Origin: an uncultured Tidjanibacter sp.
GTDB lineage: Bacteria; Bacteroidota; Bacteroidia; Bacteroidales; Rikenellaceae
Reading direction: 5' to 3'
Assembly (NCBI GenBank): GCA_944326085.1
Contig: CALVCL010000004.1
Location: 62,001 to 126,000, forward strand
Length of the DNA: 64,000 nt
The notes below the pieces were generated by a model. That model made no database searches. It was not told where the DNA came from and was given only the letters and a program-made list of their open reading frames with translations. The position numbers and the translations under genes were made by a program. Shown one piece after another: positions 27,946-36,736 of this stretch (position 1 is the first letter of the stretch; each line of letters starts with the position of its first letter).

Positions 27946-27953
27946 CAAAGATA
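27946..27953 (-). promoter_or_regulatory. -7 element upstream of the META lipoprotein
   Basis: TATCTTTG on the minus strand, 26 nt before the ATG at 27919. -33 not clear. Confidence 0.45.
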
Positions 27954-28051
27954 GGCAATACACAATTCAAACATACCATGACAGAGATTTAAATGCATCA
28001 TGCATCGACAACAAACGTTCTGCAAAGTTTCGCATATTCAAAAAAGCATAG

Positions 28052-28059
28052 TAATTTTG
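28052..28059 (+). promoter_or_regulatory. -7 element upstream of ridA
   Basis: TAATTTTG, 61 nt before the chosen ridA ATG (28121), with TTTC about 20 nt upstream. The longer open frame would start only 2 nt after this box, which argues against it. Confidence 0.45.
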
Positions 28060-28120
28060 TATGCAATACGCATGCGTATTGCACGGCGCAAACCATATTT
28101 TATTCAATATCATAAACACT

Positions 28121-28498
28121 ATGAAAAAAGTAATCGCTTCACCTAACGCACCGAAAGCGGTAGGTCCCTATTCGCAGGCTATCGAGGCCAACGGCACCCT
28201 TTACATTTCGGGGCAGCTTCCCATCAACCCCGCAACCGGCAGTGCTCCTGAAACCATTGAAGAACAGACTGCTCAGTCGCTCGAAAACACCGCTGCAATC
28301 CTCAAAGAAGCAGGCTATACTTTCGACGACGTTGTAAAGACCACCGTGCTTCTTGACGACATGAACAACTTCGCTGCAATGAACGGCGTATACGCCCGCT
28401 ATTACACGAAAGACATGCCTGCAAGGGTATGCTATCAGGTGGCAAAGCTGCCGATGGGCGTAAAGGTGGAGATAGACACCATCGCAGTGAAGAAGTAA
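28121..28498 (+). CDS. ridA: RidA family enamine/imine deaminase
   Basis: 125 aa, the exact RidA/YjgF length, when started at ATG 28121 (MKKVIASPNAPKAVGPYSQAI). It hydrolyses reactive enamines such as 2-aminoacrylate made by PLP enzymes, protecting those enzymes. Family blocks: GTLYISGQLPINPATG, LENTAAILKEAGYTFDDVVKTTVLLDDMNNFAAMNGVYARYY and PARVCYQVAKLPMGVKVEIDTIAV, with the substrate-binding Arg in PARVC. The 20-residue upstream extension has no family similarity and is rejected. Ends at a strong terminator. Confidence 0.95.
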   Translation: MKKVIASPNAPKAVGPYSQAIEANGTLYISGQLPINPATGSAPETIEEQTAQSLENTAAILKEAGYTFDDVVKTTVLLDDMNNFAAMNGVYARYYTKDMPARVCYQVAKLPMGVKVEIDTIAVKK

Positions 28499-28520
28499 TC
28501 ACACTCCATTCACCGCAACT

Positions 28521-28555
28521 AAAAAGCGTGACAACCGTTGGTTGTCACGCTTTTT
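28521..28555. terminator. bidirectional terminator
   Basis: 16-bp perfect stem AAAAAGCGTGACAACC/GGTTGTCACGCTTTTT with a 3-nt loop; T-runs on both strands. It serves ridA (+) and the small membrane-protein gene (-). Confidence 0.9.
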
Positions 28556-28576
28556 CTCTATGACATATATACCGCT

Positions 28577-28804
28577 TTAATCAGGCAGCATACTTCGCAA
28601 CGTGTCGGCATCTGGTACCTTCACCGCCACACTGTCTGACGGCTGCTCAGCCTGACGCTGCTCAATAATATCATCCACACGAAACCACAACAGAGCTTTG
28701 TCCCTTACATTGTCCCAACGTAATATAACTCCCGCAAGCAAAACCACTATAAGCAGGACCATAATCTTGCCCTGTTTAGTCAAAGATTTGAACCACCTTA
28801 CCAT
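28577..28804 (-). CDS. small single-pass membrane protein, unknown
   Basis: 75 aa from ATG 28804; a GTG at 28822 would add 6 residues and overlap the zupT stop. One membrane helix (KIMVLLIVVLLAGVILRW, about residues 13-30) is preceded by a positive N-terminus (VRWFKSLTKQGK), predicting a cytoplasmic N-terminus and a short acidic periplasmic tail (VDDIIEQRQAEQPSDS...RSMLPD). I recognise no family. It follows the ZIP transporter directly, so it is probably co-transcribed; a link to metal transport is only positional. Confidence 0.6.
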   Translation of the reverse strand: MVRWFKSLTKQGKIMVLLIVVLLAGVILRWDNVRDKALLWFRVDDIIEQRQAEQPSDSVAVKVPDADTLRSMLPD

Positions 28805-28821
28805 AATTCCATCATTGTGCA

Positions 28822-29637
28822 CTATGCCAGCATGATAAGACTTACAGCCATGACTGCCATACCGGCCACCAAACCATATATTGCCAGGTGACTGTGGCCG
28901 TACTGATGTGCAGCTGGCAGCAACTCATCCAGCGATATGTATATCATTATACCCGATATCACGGCAAACGTACATTCCATGAGCATCGGCGATATGAACG
29001 GCATCAGCAACAAATAGGCCGCCAATGCTCCCACAGGTTCAGCCAGCCCGGACGCAAACGAATACCAAAATGCCTTGCGCCGGTCGCCGGTCGAAAAATA
29101 AATAGGCACCGACACTGCGATACCTTCCGGAATGTTGTGTATGGCTACGGCAACAGCAACGGCAGCACCTACACCGACCGACTCAAATGCCGACATGAAT
29201 GTGGCAATGCCTTCCGGAAAATTGTGTATCGCAATGGCCAATGCCGTAACAAGACCCATACGTTTCAACATATGCGTATGGTCAGGATTGTGCGCTCCGC
29301 CCATCTCCTCTATGCTGTGCAGTTCATGCGGATTCTCCGTATCGGGAATGAACCTATCTATTACACAGGCAATGACAATACCTCCGAAAAAAGCCAAAGC
29401 GGTAATGACATGTGCCTGCATGTCGCTGCCTGTCAGCATTTCCAGCTCCTGTCTGGCATTGAACAAAAGTTCCATGAACGAGATGTAAATCATGACACCG
29501 GCAGAAAGGCCAAGCGAAAATGACAAAAACCTCGTATTGGTCTTCTTCGCAAAAAACGCTATTGCGCTGCCAATACCTGTTGCTCCACCGGCCATAAGGC
29601 TCAATAAAAGAGCATACCATACATCGGAAGTCATCAT
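28822..29637 (-). CDS. zupT: ZIP-family metal transporter (ZupT-like)
   Basis: 271 aa with eight predicted helices. Takes up Zn2+ and other divalent metals across the inner membrane. The two metal-site motifs are clear: HNFPEGIATFMSAF in helix IV and HNIPEGIAVSVPIYF in helix V. Both match ZupT, whose length (257 aa) is similar. Further blocks: LSFSLGLSAGVMIYISFMEL and FWYSFASGLAEPVGALAAYLLL. The His-rich loop (HNPDHTHML) before helix IV is typical. First gene of a two-gene leftward unit. Confidence 0.93.
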   Translation of the reverse strand: MMTSDVWYALLLSLMAGGATGIGSAIAFFAKKTNTRFLSFSLGLSAGVMIYISFMELLFNARQELEMLTGSDMQAHVITALAFFGGIVIACVIDRFIPDTENPHELHSIEEMGGAHNPDHTHMLKRMGLVTALAIAIHNFPEGIATFMSAFESVGVGAAVAVAVAIHNIPEGIAVSVPIYFSTGDRRKAFWYSFASGLAEPVGALAAYLLLMPFISPMLMECTFAVISGIMIYISLDELLPAAHQYGHSHLAIYGLVAGMAVMAVSLIMLA

Positions 29638-29731
29638 AAGCCGATATTACCGGCACCACCACGACGATATCCTCCCCGTTAAAAAACGTTACAAATTGGG
29701 ATATACGTCGTTTCGGCGTCGCTTTTATTAT

Positions 29732-29739
29732 TACTTTTG
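29732..29739 (+). promoter_or_regulatory. -7 element upstream of hpt
   Basis: TACTTTTG with TTTC about 18 nt upstream, in the divergent zupT/hpt gap, 76 nt before the hpt start codon. Confidence 0.4.
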
Positions 29740-29815
29740 TGCAAAGATATCCGATTATTCCATTTTTGGGGCCGAATGGCCGTAAGACATAAAAAAATAC
29801 TGACTTTACACTACG

Positions 29816-30379
29816 ATGGCTAACGACCGACAGCACGTCACGCTTTGGAACAAAACATTTGAAGTTTCCATCCCTCACGAGGAAATATCGGCTGCAATAA
29901 TACGACTGGCCGAACGCCTCAATGTCGACTACGGACACGGTGACAAGGGAATACCTGTATTCATAAGCGTATTGAACGGCTCGTTCATGTTCCTCGCCGA
30001 GCTAATGCAACACATATCGTTTCCATGCGAAACATCGTTTGTCAAACTGTCATCATACAGCGGCACCACATCGACAGGCAAGGTATCCGAAATAATCGGT
30101 CTCAAGGAGGATATACGCAACCGCCATGTCATAATCGTCGAAGACATTGTCGAAACGGGCCAGAGCATAGCACATATGACAGAAATACTCCATCTACACC
30201 AACCTGCATCGATAGAAATCGCTACCCTGCTTATAAAACCGGCATGCTACGGAGGACAGGTGCCAATCAAATATCCTGTTTTCGAAATAGAAAACGACTT
30301 TACTGTAGGATTCGGCATGGATTACGACGGATTGGGACGCAACCTGCCCGACATTTACAAATTGAGCAATGAACAGTAA
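29816..30379 (+). CDS. hpt: hypoxanthine phosphoribosyltransferase
   Basis: 187 aa purine-salvage enzyme joining hypoxanthine or guanine to PRPP. The PRPP loop is HVIIVEDIVETGQSIAHM (motif VEDIVETG). The active-site lid is FVKLSSYSGTTSTGKVSEI, and the N-terminal block is PVFISVLNGSFMFLAELM. A late aromatic DFTVGFGMDYDGLGRNLPDIYKL matches the base-binding region of HPRT. Slightly longer than E. coli Hpt (178 aa). The end overlaps queE by 11 nt, implying coupling. Confidence 0.95.
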   Translation: MANDRQHVTLWNKTFEVSIPHEEISAAIIRLAERLNVDYGHGDKGIPVFISVLNGSFMFLAELMQHISFPCETSFVKLSSYSGTTSTGKVSEIIGLKEDIRNRHVIIVEDIVETGQSIAHMTEILHLHQPASIEIATLLIKPACYGGQVPIKYPVFEIENDFTVGFGMDYDGLGRNLPDIYKLSNEQ

Positions 30380-30995
30380 CACGATACAGACCGACGGCCA
30401 TTCGCTTCCCATTGTAGAGGAGTTCTACACCGTACAGGGCGAAGGGCACAACACCGGCCGTGCAGCATACTTCATCCGACTGGCAGGATGCGATGTCAGA
30501 TGTCCGTGGTGCGATTCCAAACACAGCTGGAACGCGTCGTGTTTTGCGTGTCATAACGTAAAAGATATTGCCGCACGCGCGGAATCCGCACATGCTCCAC
30601 ATGCTGTAATCACAGGCGGTGAACCTACAATGCACCACCTCGGTCCGCTAACATCAGCCCTCCACGACCTCGGTATCGCCACATGGCTGGAGACTTCCGG
30701 CACGCATCAGTTAAGCGGCCACTTCGACTGGATATGTCTCTCGCCCAAACGACATATGCCGCCGACCGACGAAGCCTGCCGTAACGCCGATGAGTTGAAA
30801 GTCATAATCTCCACACATGACGATTTTGCATGGGCCGAGGAATGCGCCGCCCGCACAACGGATACATGTCTGCTATACCTGCAACCCGAATGGGACAGCA
30901 CACACGACATAATGCCCGACATAGTGGAATATGTCAAGTTGCATCCACAGTGGCGCATATCGCTCCAGACTCACAAATTCATGAATATACCGTAA
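30369..30995 (+). CDS. queE: 7-carboxy-7-deazaguanine synthase
   Basis: 208 aa radical-SAM enzyme converting carboxytetrahydropterin to CDG in queuosine synthesis. The cluster motif is CDVRCPWCDSKHSW: a Cx3Cx2C arrangement with the QueE-typical WCD. The substrate-side block EEFYTVQGEGHNTGRAAYFIRLAGC and the SAM-binding ITGGEPTMH are present. The ending VEYVKLHPQWRISLQTHKFMNIP is the QueE C-terminus. No queC/D/F is in this window. Overlaps hpt and lies 11 nt before the divIC-like gene. Confidence 0.95.
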   Translation: MNSNTIQTDGHSLPIVEEFYTVQGEGHNTGRAAYFIRLAGCDVRCPWCDSKHSWNASCFACHNVKDIAARAESAHAPHAVITGGEPTMHHLGPLTSALHDLGIATWLETSGTHQLSGHFDWICLSPKRHMPPTDEACRNADELKVIISTHDDFAWAEECAARTTDTCLLYLQPEWDSTHDIMPDIVEYVKLHPQWRISLQTHKFMNIP

Positions 30996-31006
30996 CACAA
31001 CACACG

Positions 31007-31285
31007 ATGAAACTGCTGTGGGAAAAATACAGGGCATGGGTCATTGTCACAATAGCCTTTCTGCTCATCATAACGGTATTTTCCAAGAATACCGTCATAG
31101 AGGCCATGGCCATTCGCAGGCGCATCAAGGCAATGCAAAAAGAACAGGAATACTACCGCGAGAAGGCCAGGGAGGACAGCACATTCCTCGAAAACCTCAA
31201 GCAGGACTGGTTCCTAGAAAAATATGCACGCGAAACATTCTACATGAAAGGACGCAACGAGGAGATATATCTCATAGACGAATAG
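31007..31285 (+). CDS. FtsB/DivIC-type septum formation initiator
   Basis: 92 aa from ATG 31007. A larger open frame begins inside queE at 30830 but that part is a shadow. The topology is a short basic cytoplasmic start (KLLWEKYRAW), one membrane helix (VIVTIAFLLIITVF) and a coiled coil (IRRRIKAMQKEQEYYREKAREDSTFLENL). It ends with the DivIC/FtsB motif region LEKYARETFYMKGRNEEIYLI. It bridges FtsL and FtsQ/DivIB in the divisome. aroQ begins 3 nt after its stop. Confidence 0.9.
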   Translation: MKLLWEKYRAWVIVTIAFLLIITVFSKNTVIEAMAIRRRIKAMQKEQEYYREKAREDSTFLENLKQDWFLEKYARETFYMKGRNEEIYLIDE

Positions 31286-31288
31286 ACA

Positions 31289-31711
31289 ATGAAGATACTT
31301 ATAATCAACGGTCCGAACCTCAACCTGCTCGGCAGGCGCGAACCCGACATATACGGACACCTCGATTTCGACAGCTACCTTGTCGGCCTGCGCAAAACAT
31401 TTGACGGACGAGGCGTCACAATCGACCATGTACAAAGCAACGTTGAAGGCGAAATAATCAACTTCATGCACGGCGCAATGGGCCGTTACGACGGCATCAT
31501 TCTCAATGCCGGAGGCTACACCCACACATCGGTAGCCATAGCAGACGCCATAAGGTCCATAGATGTTCCCGTTGTAGAGGTACATATCTCCAATATTTTC
31601 GCACGAGAAGAATACCGCCGCATATCACTCACCGGAGCGGCATGCCATGGAGCCATAACCGGTTTCGGGCTCGACTCATACCGACTGGCTGTGGAAAGTT
31701 TCCTCGCATAA
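31289..31711 (+). CDS. aroQ: 3-dehydroquinate dehydratase, type II
   Basis: 140 aa. Dehydrates 3-dehydroquinate to 3-dehydroshikimate, third shikimate step. Family blocks: MKILIINGPNLNLLGRREPDIYG (with the catalytic Tyr-type loop, here RREPDIYG), QSNVEGEIINFMHGA (catalytic Asn-x-Glu region), LNAGGYTHTSVAIADAI and VEVHISNIFAREEYRRISLTGAAC (catalytic His-x-Ser). Length is standard for dodecameric type II enzymes. Last of the hpt-queE-divIC-aroQ cluster, and separate from aroA-aroC. Confidence 0.96.
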   Translation: MKILIINGPNLNLLGRREPDIYGHLDFDSYLVGLRKTFDGRGVTIDHVQSNVEGEIINFMHGAMGRYDGIILNAGGYTHTSVAIADAIRSIDVPVVEVHISNIFAREEYRRISLTGAACHGAITGFGLDSYRLAVESFLA

Positions 31712-31733
31712 CCAAGACTGCAACTCAGAACTA

Positions 31734-33185
31734 ATGGAACTCAAAAAGCACGTAGTCAAAGGAATGGCATGGACCTTTGCAGAGAAGGTCTTCACTGCCC
31801 TGTTCCAGATGCTCGTCGGACTCGTGCTCATGAATTTCCTCTTTCCGGACGACTACGGTACGATACAAATCCTCGTCGTTTTCACGTCGGTATGCTCCGT
31901 ATTCGTAGACAGCGGCTTTTCGGCGGCTCTCATCCGCAAACCGGAAGTGACACAGACCGAATATTCGGCCGTCTTCTTTTTCAATGTTCTGGTAGCATCG
32001 GCACTCTATATCGTACTGCTTGCCATTACACCGTTCCTGTCGCGCTACTACCACTCGCCTGTCATGCTATCGCTTGCACCGGTATTGTTCCTGCTAGTGC
32101 CAGTCAACTCGCTCGCAAACATACAGAACACTATGCTCACCCGCAGTTTCGATTTCGCAACCATATCGAAATACACAGTGTGGGCAACACTGGGAGGCAG
32201 TTGTGCGGCAGTAATCATGGCAATCACGGGATGCGGAATATGGTCACTGCTCGGACAGAGATTACTAACCCCTGCCATCAAATCGCTACTGCTGTGGCTG
32301 CGCAGTGACTGGCGCCCCACCGGACGTCCTTCAATGCGGGCATTGCGTCCAATGACCGGATACAGTTCCAGACTGTTGCTCAGCGACATCACCAATACGA
32401 TATACGCCAACATCTCGGAACTATTCATCGGCCGCATGTACACCAAAAACGCACTCGGTTACTACAACCGCGGCAAACAGTACAAAGACATGCCCGTCAG
32501 TGCCGTAATCAGTTCCGTGCAGAACGTAACATTTCCTGCTTTGTCCAAACTTCAGGATAATCCAGCCAAAATGCGTCTGAGCGCACATCAGGTCACTGTT
32601 GTAATGAATTTCCTGATTTACCCCGTCATGCTCGGTCTGATAGCAATTGCTCATGACTTCATCGACGTATTCCTGCCCGACCGCTGGCTGCCTGTAGTAC
32701 CGTACTTTCAGATACTGTGTCTGTCGGGACTTTTCGCACCGCTTTCGGTAGTATCGTACAACATCCTGAAAATCAAGAGCGACGGCAAACTGATATTCCG
32801 TCTTGAGGTACTAAAGAAACTGATTGCCACAGCCATACTCGCCGCGACCATACCGGTGAGCGTAAAGGCCATTGCATGGGGCCAGACGGTAATATACTTT
32901 TCCGACGCACTTATCAATACCATAGGTGCAGGACGCTTCATCAATTGGAGCGTATGGCACGGCGTCAAGTCAACAGCTCCGTACATGGCGATGTCGGCAG
33001 CAATGCTGGCCGCCGTTTACGGAATGCGCACACTGTTGCTGGAACATGCCGCACTGCCTTTGGTGCTGTTGGCAGAAATACTCACGGGGCTTGCCATCTA
33101 TTGGCTTCTCTCCATAGCCCTGAAACCGGAAGGCTGGCGCGAGATACGCATCATTCTTGAGCAGATTGCCGCCAACCGCAAATAA
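31734..33185 (+). CDS. polysaccharide flippase (Wzx-like, MOP superfamily)
   Basis: 483 aa with about 12-14 predicted membrane helices. The start ELKKHVVKGMAWTFAEKVFTALFQMLVG and the block FLFPDDYGTIQILVVFTSVCSVFVDSGFSAALIRK are typical of the polysaccharide-biosynthesis (Polysacc_synt/Wzx) family, which flips lipid-linked O-antigen or capsule units. A mid-block is FIGRMYTKNALGYYNRGKQYKDMPVSAVISSVQNVTFPALSKLQ. No glycosyltransferases lie nearby, so it is isolated from a capsule locus here. Substrate unknown. It lies 22 nt after aroQ. Confidence 0.85.
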   Translation: MELKKHVVKGMAWTFAEKVFTALFQMLVGLVLMNFLFPDDYGTIQILVVFTSVCSVFVDSGFSAALIRKPEVTQTEYSAVFFFNVLVASALYIVLLAITPFLSRYYHSPVMLSLAPVLFLLVPVNSLANIQNTMLTRSFDFATISKYTVWATLGGSCAAVIMAITGCGIWSLLGQRLLTPAIKSLLLWLRSDWRPTGRPSMRALRPMTGYSSRLLLSDITNTIYANISELFIGRMYTKNALGYYNRGKQYKDMPVSAVISSVQNVTFPALSKLQDNPAKMRLSAHQVTVVMNFLIYPVMLGLIAIAHDFIDVFLPDRWLPVVPYFQILCLSGLFAPLSVVSYNILKIKSDGKLIFRLEVLKKLIATAILAATIPVSVKAIAWGQTVIYFSDALINTIGAGRFINWSVWHGVKSTAPYMAMSAAMLAAVYGMRTLLLEHAALPLVLLAEILTGLAIYWLLSIALKPEGWREIRIILEQIAANRK

Positions 33186-33261
33186 CACGCAAGGCGTTTC
33201 CCATGGTATCGCCACCAGTGAAATAGGGTGGACTTTTCGTCGAAGATAGAGTATAAATTAG

Positions 33262-33269
33262 TATATTTG
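33262..33269 (+). promoter_or_regulatory. -7 element upstream of dapA
   Basis: TATATTTG, 119 nt before the dapA ATG, with a TTTT tract about 24 nt upstream as a poor -33 substitute. Confidence 0.4.
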
Positions 33270-33388
33270 CCCGATACGTAAACCGCGTATCCGTTACAGC
33301 CGGTATCGACAAATGCACCTTGCAAGGCTGACAACAAACAGTTGTCTGACCTCTCCGGCACACAAATAAACCATATTCGATATAAAGC

Positions 33389-34273
33389 ATGATACCTTTT
33401 CCGGCAGGATTGGGAGTGGCTCTTGTAACTCCCTTCAAGGATAACGGCGAAATAGATTTCACAGCGCTTGATGCGCTTGTTGACCATGTAATTGACGGCG
33501 GCGTAGACTATCTCGTGGCCCTCGGTACTACAGCCGAGACACCGGCACTTTTCCCCGATGAGAGAAAGGCCGTGCTGGCTCGCGTAAAACAACGCAATGC
33601 AGGGCGCAAACCTATCGTAGCAGGAATTGGCGGAAACAATACGGCTGCCGTTGTAGCCGCATTGAAGGACTTCGACCTCTCCGGCGTAGATGCCGTGCTG
33701 AGTGTAACTCCCTACTACAACCGCCCCTCTCAGCGCGGTCTGTACGAACATTTCCGGGCTGTGGCCGAAGCAGCTCCGGTACCTGTCATACTGTACAATG
33801 TGCCCGGCCGAACAGGCGTCAACATGACTGCCGACACAACATTGCGCCTTGCACGCGATACAGAAAACATACTTGCCGTGAAGGAAGCCAGCGGCAATCT
33901 TGAACAGATAAGCGAAATTATCGACAACCGCCCCGATGGGTTTCATGTACTGTCTGGCGACGATTCACTTGCCGTAGAAATAATAAAGCGCGGTGGTGAA
34001 GGCGTCATATCGGTAGCGGCAAATGCCTATCCGTCGTACATGGAAGAGATGATTTCAGCCGCCATGTCCCAAGACTTCAACCGTTCGGAAGAGTTGTGGC
34101 AAAGAGGAATGCCGCTCGTTAAATCACTGTTCGTGGAGGGTAACCCTACAGGCGTCAAGGCTGCCCTCAACCTGCAGGGCATCATAAGCAACAACCTGCG
34201 CCTGCCGCTCGTTAAATCAACCGATGAGCTGCAAAGCAGAATCGCGCAGTTTGCCCAGGAAGCCGGACTGTAA
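33389..34273 (+). CDS. dapA: 4-hydroxy-tetrahydrodipicolinate synthase
   Basis: 294 aa, the standard length. Condenses pyruvate with aspartate semialdehyde for lysine and diaminopimelate. The Schiff-base Lys is in ENILAVKEASGNL and the proton-relay Tyr is in VILYNVPGRTGVN; the substrate-binding GTTAETPAL loop is intact. The first block GLGVALVTPFKDNGEIDF is typical. Cytoplasmic TIM barrel. A 203-nt gap with a -7 box separates it from the flippase. Confidence 0.96.
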   Translation: MIPFPAGLGVALVTPFKDNGEIDFTALDALVDHVIDGGVDYLVALGTTAETPALFPDERKAVLARVKQRNAGRKPIVAGIGGNNTAAVVAALKDFDLSGVDAVLSVTPYYNRPSQRGLYEHFRAVAEAAPVPVILYNVPGRTGVNMTADTTLRLARDTENILAVKEASGNLEQISEIIDNRPDGFHVLSGDDSLAVEIIKRGGEGVISVAANAYPSYMEEMISAAMSQDFNRSEELWQRGMPLVKSLFVEGNPTGVKAALNLQGIISNNLRLPLVKSTDELQSRIAQFAQEAGL

Positions 34274-34316
34274 CCGTCCCGTCCAATAAAACCGCACAGG
34301 GAAACGTTTCACATAT

Positions 34317-35069
34317 ATGTACAAATATTTTGCATCGGTCGTATTGGCAGCCATGCTGTCATTATCGGCTGTCGTGACGCAGGCTCAAACCGCTCCCGAC
34401 AATAAAGACATATTCGAACAGACGCTTAACAGCGAATCACCGTACTACTACCCGACCCTGATGATGCGTTACTTGGCCGGAGACACTACTCTCTCTGAGA
34501 AGGATTACTATTACCTGTACTACGGTTACGCCTATTCGGATCAATACAGTCCGCTGGCTCCCATACCGTCGGAAGACCAGACACTCATGGCGCTCGAAGC
34601 TGCAAATGCTTCGCCTACAGAAGCCAATATGCGCGAAATAATAAAATATGCCACCGAGACGCTGAAACACGACCCGTTCAGTCCATCGAACCTAAATTTT
34701 CTTGTCTATGCATATGGTGCAATCGGCGACACAGTCAACGAACGCATAAACTACGACAGGCTCAACAAGGTGTTGGCAGCAATAACATCGTCTGGAACTG
34801 GCATGCGCGAAGACTCGCCCATACATGTAATACGTTTTTCGCACGCCACAGATATACTCGGCACATTGGGCCTTACGGTCACCAAACGCCTCGTAGTATC
34901 TCGCACAACCGAATACATCACAGTTGCTAACGAAAAAGGGCGTCAACTTGGCAAGGGATACTACTTTGATTACAGCCGTGTATTTTGGGGAAATCAAGAC
35001 AATATTCCACAGCCGGAACACCATTGGAAAATCAACGACTATCCGGTAGGCGGATACAAAAAGAAATAA
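34317..35069 (+). CDS. DUF4919 secreted protein
   Basis: 250 aa. Signal peptide MYKYFASVVLAAMLSLSAVVTQAQ, probably cut after AQA/Q. The mature part carries the DUF4919 pattern: ESPYYYPTLMMRYLAGDTTLSEKDYYYLYYGYAYSDQYSP, an a-helical middle, then ETLKHDPFSPSNLNFLVYAYGAIGD and a C-terminal FDYSRVFWGNQDN. The family is almost confined to Bacteroidota and has no known function. It sits 43 nt after dapA and 34 nt before the clostripain-family gene. Confidence 0.8.
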   Translation: MYKYFASVVLAAMLSLSAVVTQAQTAPDNKDIFEQTLNSESPYYYPTLMMRYLAGDTTLSEKDYYYLYYGYAYSDQYSPLAPIPSEDQTLMALEAANASPTEANMREIIKYATETLKHDPFSPSNLNFLVYAYGAIGDTVNERINYDRLNKVLAAITSSGTGMREDSPIHVIRFSHATDILGTLGLTVTKRLVVSRTTEYITVANEKGRQLGKGYYFDYSRVFWGNQDNIPQPEHHWKINDYPVGGYKKK

Positions 35070-35103
35070 CCGTCACAGAAGTATATACAAATACATTGCC
35101 AAC

Positions 35104-36339
35104 ATGCTGAAACGCCTGCTATATTCCATATGTGGCACAATAGTCCTGCTGACAGGCTGTCAATCAGGTAACAGTCATAGGAAAGGTACAACAAGCGACC
35201 AAACATTCATAATATACGCCATGGCCGACAACAACCTGTGGAGTTACCTGAGCCGAAACGTCGAGGCCGCAAAACGATATGTTGCTACCGGACTTCCCGA
35301 AAATGCGAGGATATTGATATACTGGGACGGACAAAGGGAATACTTCGGTGAAAAACTGACCATGCTGACCGAACTGGTATGCGAAGACGGTCAGGCAGTA
35401 GAATATATTCTGAAGAAATACGATGACCAGAACTCTGCCGACCCTGCCGTCATGAGACAGGTACTTTCCGATGCGCAGTCTTTTGCTCCGGCAGAAAGTT
35501 ACGGCATATCACTGTTGGCACACGGCACAGGCTGGTTCCCTCCCGAACTCGTAGACCTGCGCCAACCCGTCTCCGGCAACACACACATGGAACATGACCT
35601 GCGACGTCCGGAAGAAGCACTCACCAGAGCATACGGCCCCGACGGAATCGAATACATGTCCGTCGAGGACTTGGCCCAGGGACTCAAGCAGATTGACTTC
35701 GATTATGTCATTTTCGACCTATGCTTCATGTCATCAATAGAGGCATTGTATGCCTTACGTGACGTAGCACCATACATCATGGCATCACCTACCGAAGTCA
35801 TGGGAGCCGGAATTCCATACGATCGCATGCTGCCGATAATACTGAACACGGGCTTGAGCGTCCGCGACAGGCTTGCAAAAGCAGCTGAAGACATTGTTGC
35901 ATATTACGACATCCAGATCTATCAATCAGCTGCCTTTACAGTAATCGACACTAAATGGCTTCCGAAAGTTGCAGATGCCGTAAAGGCCATTTTTGAAGGT
36001 GATACGACAGCTCCCGACCTCGAAGCAATACAGGAACTTGAGATACTGCAGGAACACGCATTCTTCGACCTGACCTCATACCTGCGCAACATCACTGAAG
36101 ACAGTAGCGATGCGGCCCGTATGGCATTTGCCGATTTTGAAGCAACGCTAGCAGAAACTGTCATATACCAAAAACACACGCCACAGATATACTCGGCACT
36201 TGGAACCGGCGGTGGTGCATACTTTGATGCCACCGATATGTGCGGTGTATCGTCATACATTCCGCGCGACTGGCTGCCTGTCACACGCGCTGCATATTAC
36301 GCCACCGAATGGGGCCAATACACCCAACCTCAACAATAA
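35104..36339 (+). CDS. clostripain-family (C11) cysteine-peptidase lipoprotein
   Basis: 411 aa. Lipobox LTGC (Cys19). The C11 catalytic dyad is visible: His140 in SLLAHGTGWFPPE and Cys207 in FDLCFMSSIEALYAL. The start TFIIYAMADNNLWSYLSRNVEA is the usual C11 opening. MASPTEVMGAGIPYDRML follows the dyad, as in C11. C11 enzymes cleave after Arg or Lys and are often self-activating. Lipid anchoring suggests action at the cell surface. Family and catalytic residues firm; substrate unknown. Confidence 0.87.
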   Translation: MLKRLLYSICGTIVLLTGCQSGNSHRKGTTSDQTFIIYAMADNNLWSYLSRNVEAAKRYVATGLPENARILIYWDGQREYFGEKLTMLTELVCEDGQAVEYILKKYDDQNSADPAVMRQVLSDAQSFAPAESYGISLLAHGTGWFPPELVDLRQPVSGNTHMEHDLRRPEEALTRAYGPDGIEYMSVEDLAQGLKQIDFDYVIFDLCFMSSIEALYALRDVAPYIMASPTEVMGAGIPYDRMLPIILNTGLSVRDRLAKAAEDIVAYYDIQIYQSAAFTVIDTKWLPKVADAVKAIFEGDTTAPDLEAIQELEILQEHAFFDLTSYLRNITEDSSDAARMAFADFEATLAETVIYQKHTPQIYSALGTGGGAYFDATDMCGVSSYIPRDWLPVTRAAYYATEWGQYTQPQQ

Positions 36340-36364
36340 ACCGCGACACAATATCCAAACAAAA

Positions 36365-36394
36365 ACGCCACGTCACCGAAAGGTAACGTGGCGT
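36365..36394. terminator. terminator between convergent genes
   Basis: 13-bp stem (36365-36377 with 36382-36394) with one mismatch and a GAAA loop. The minus-strand side has TTTTT after it. It ends the small leftward operon and probably also the C11 gene. Confidence 0.75.
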
Positions 36395-36424
36395 AATAAT
36401 ATGTCACCGCTTCAGAGACAAAAG

Positions 36425-36736
36425 TTATCCGACAATGATATCTCCATTGTTTGCAGCCTTATGTGCTCGCCATCTGCGGCGACGTGCTGCAATACTCGAC
36501 ACGACACTTGAAAACAGTCCCTTACCTAAATAGCGTACAATGCTTTGCAGATTATCCACAATGGTAAAACCATATTGCAAGGCATCGCGCCATGAGAACG
36601 CTTCAACGGCAGCCTCGTACTCGGCTTTCACACCATCTTCCACTGCACGCAGTTCACGTGTTATTTTCCTTTCGGCAGCACGCAACTCCTGCATGGAACC
36701 CAAACGGGCCAACTGAGTATCAGAAATTCTCTTCAT
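36425..36736 (-). CDS. small hypothetical protein
   Basis: 103 aa from ATG 36736, overlapping the end of the holin-like gene by 17 nt; a longer frame upstream only shadows that gene. It is charged and mostly helical (RAAERKITRELRAVEDGVKAEYEAAVEAFSW), with a central helix (DALQYGFTIVDNLQSIVRYLGKGLFSSVVSSIA) and a basic RRRRWRAHKA near the end. No family recognised. Third gene of the YtxH/holin-like set, so probably envelope-associated (positional inference). Confidence 0.65.
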   Translation of the reverse strand: MKRISDTQLARLGSMQELRAAERKITRELRAVEDGVKAEYEAAVEAFSWRDALQYGFTIVDNLQSIVRYLGKGLFSSVVSSIAARRRRWRAHKAANNGDIIVG

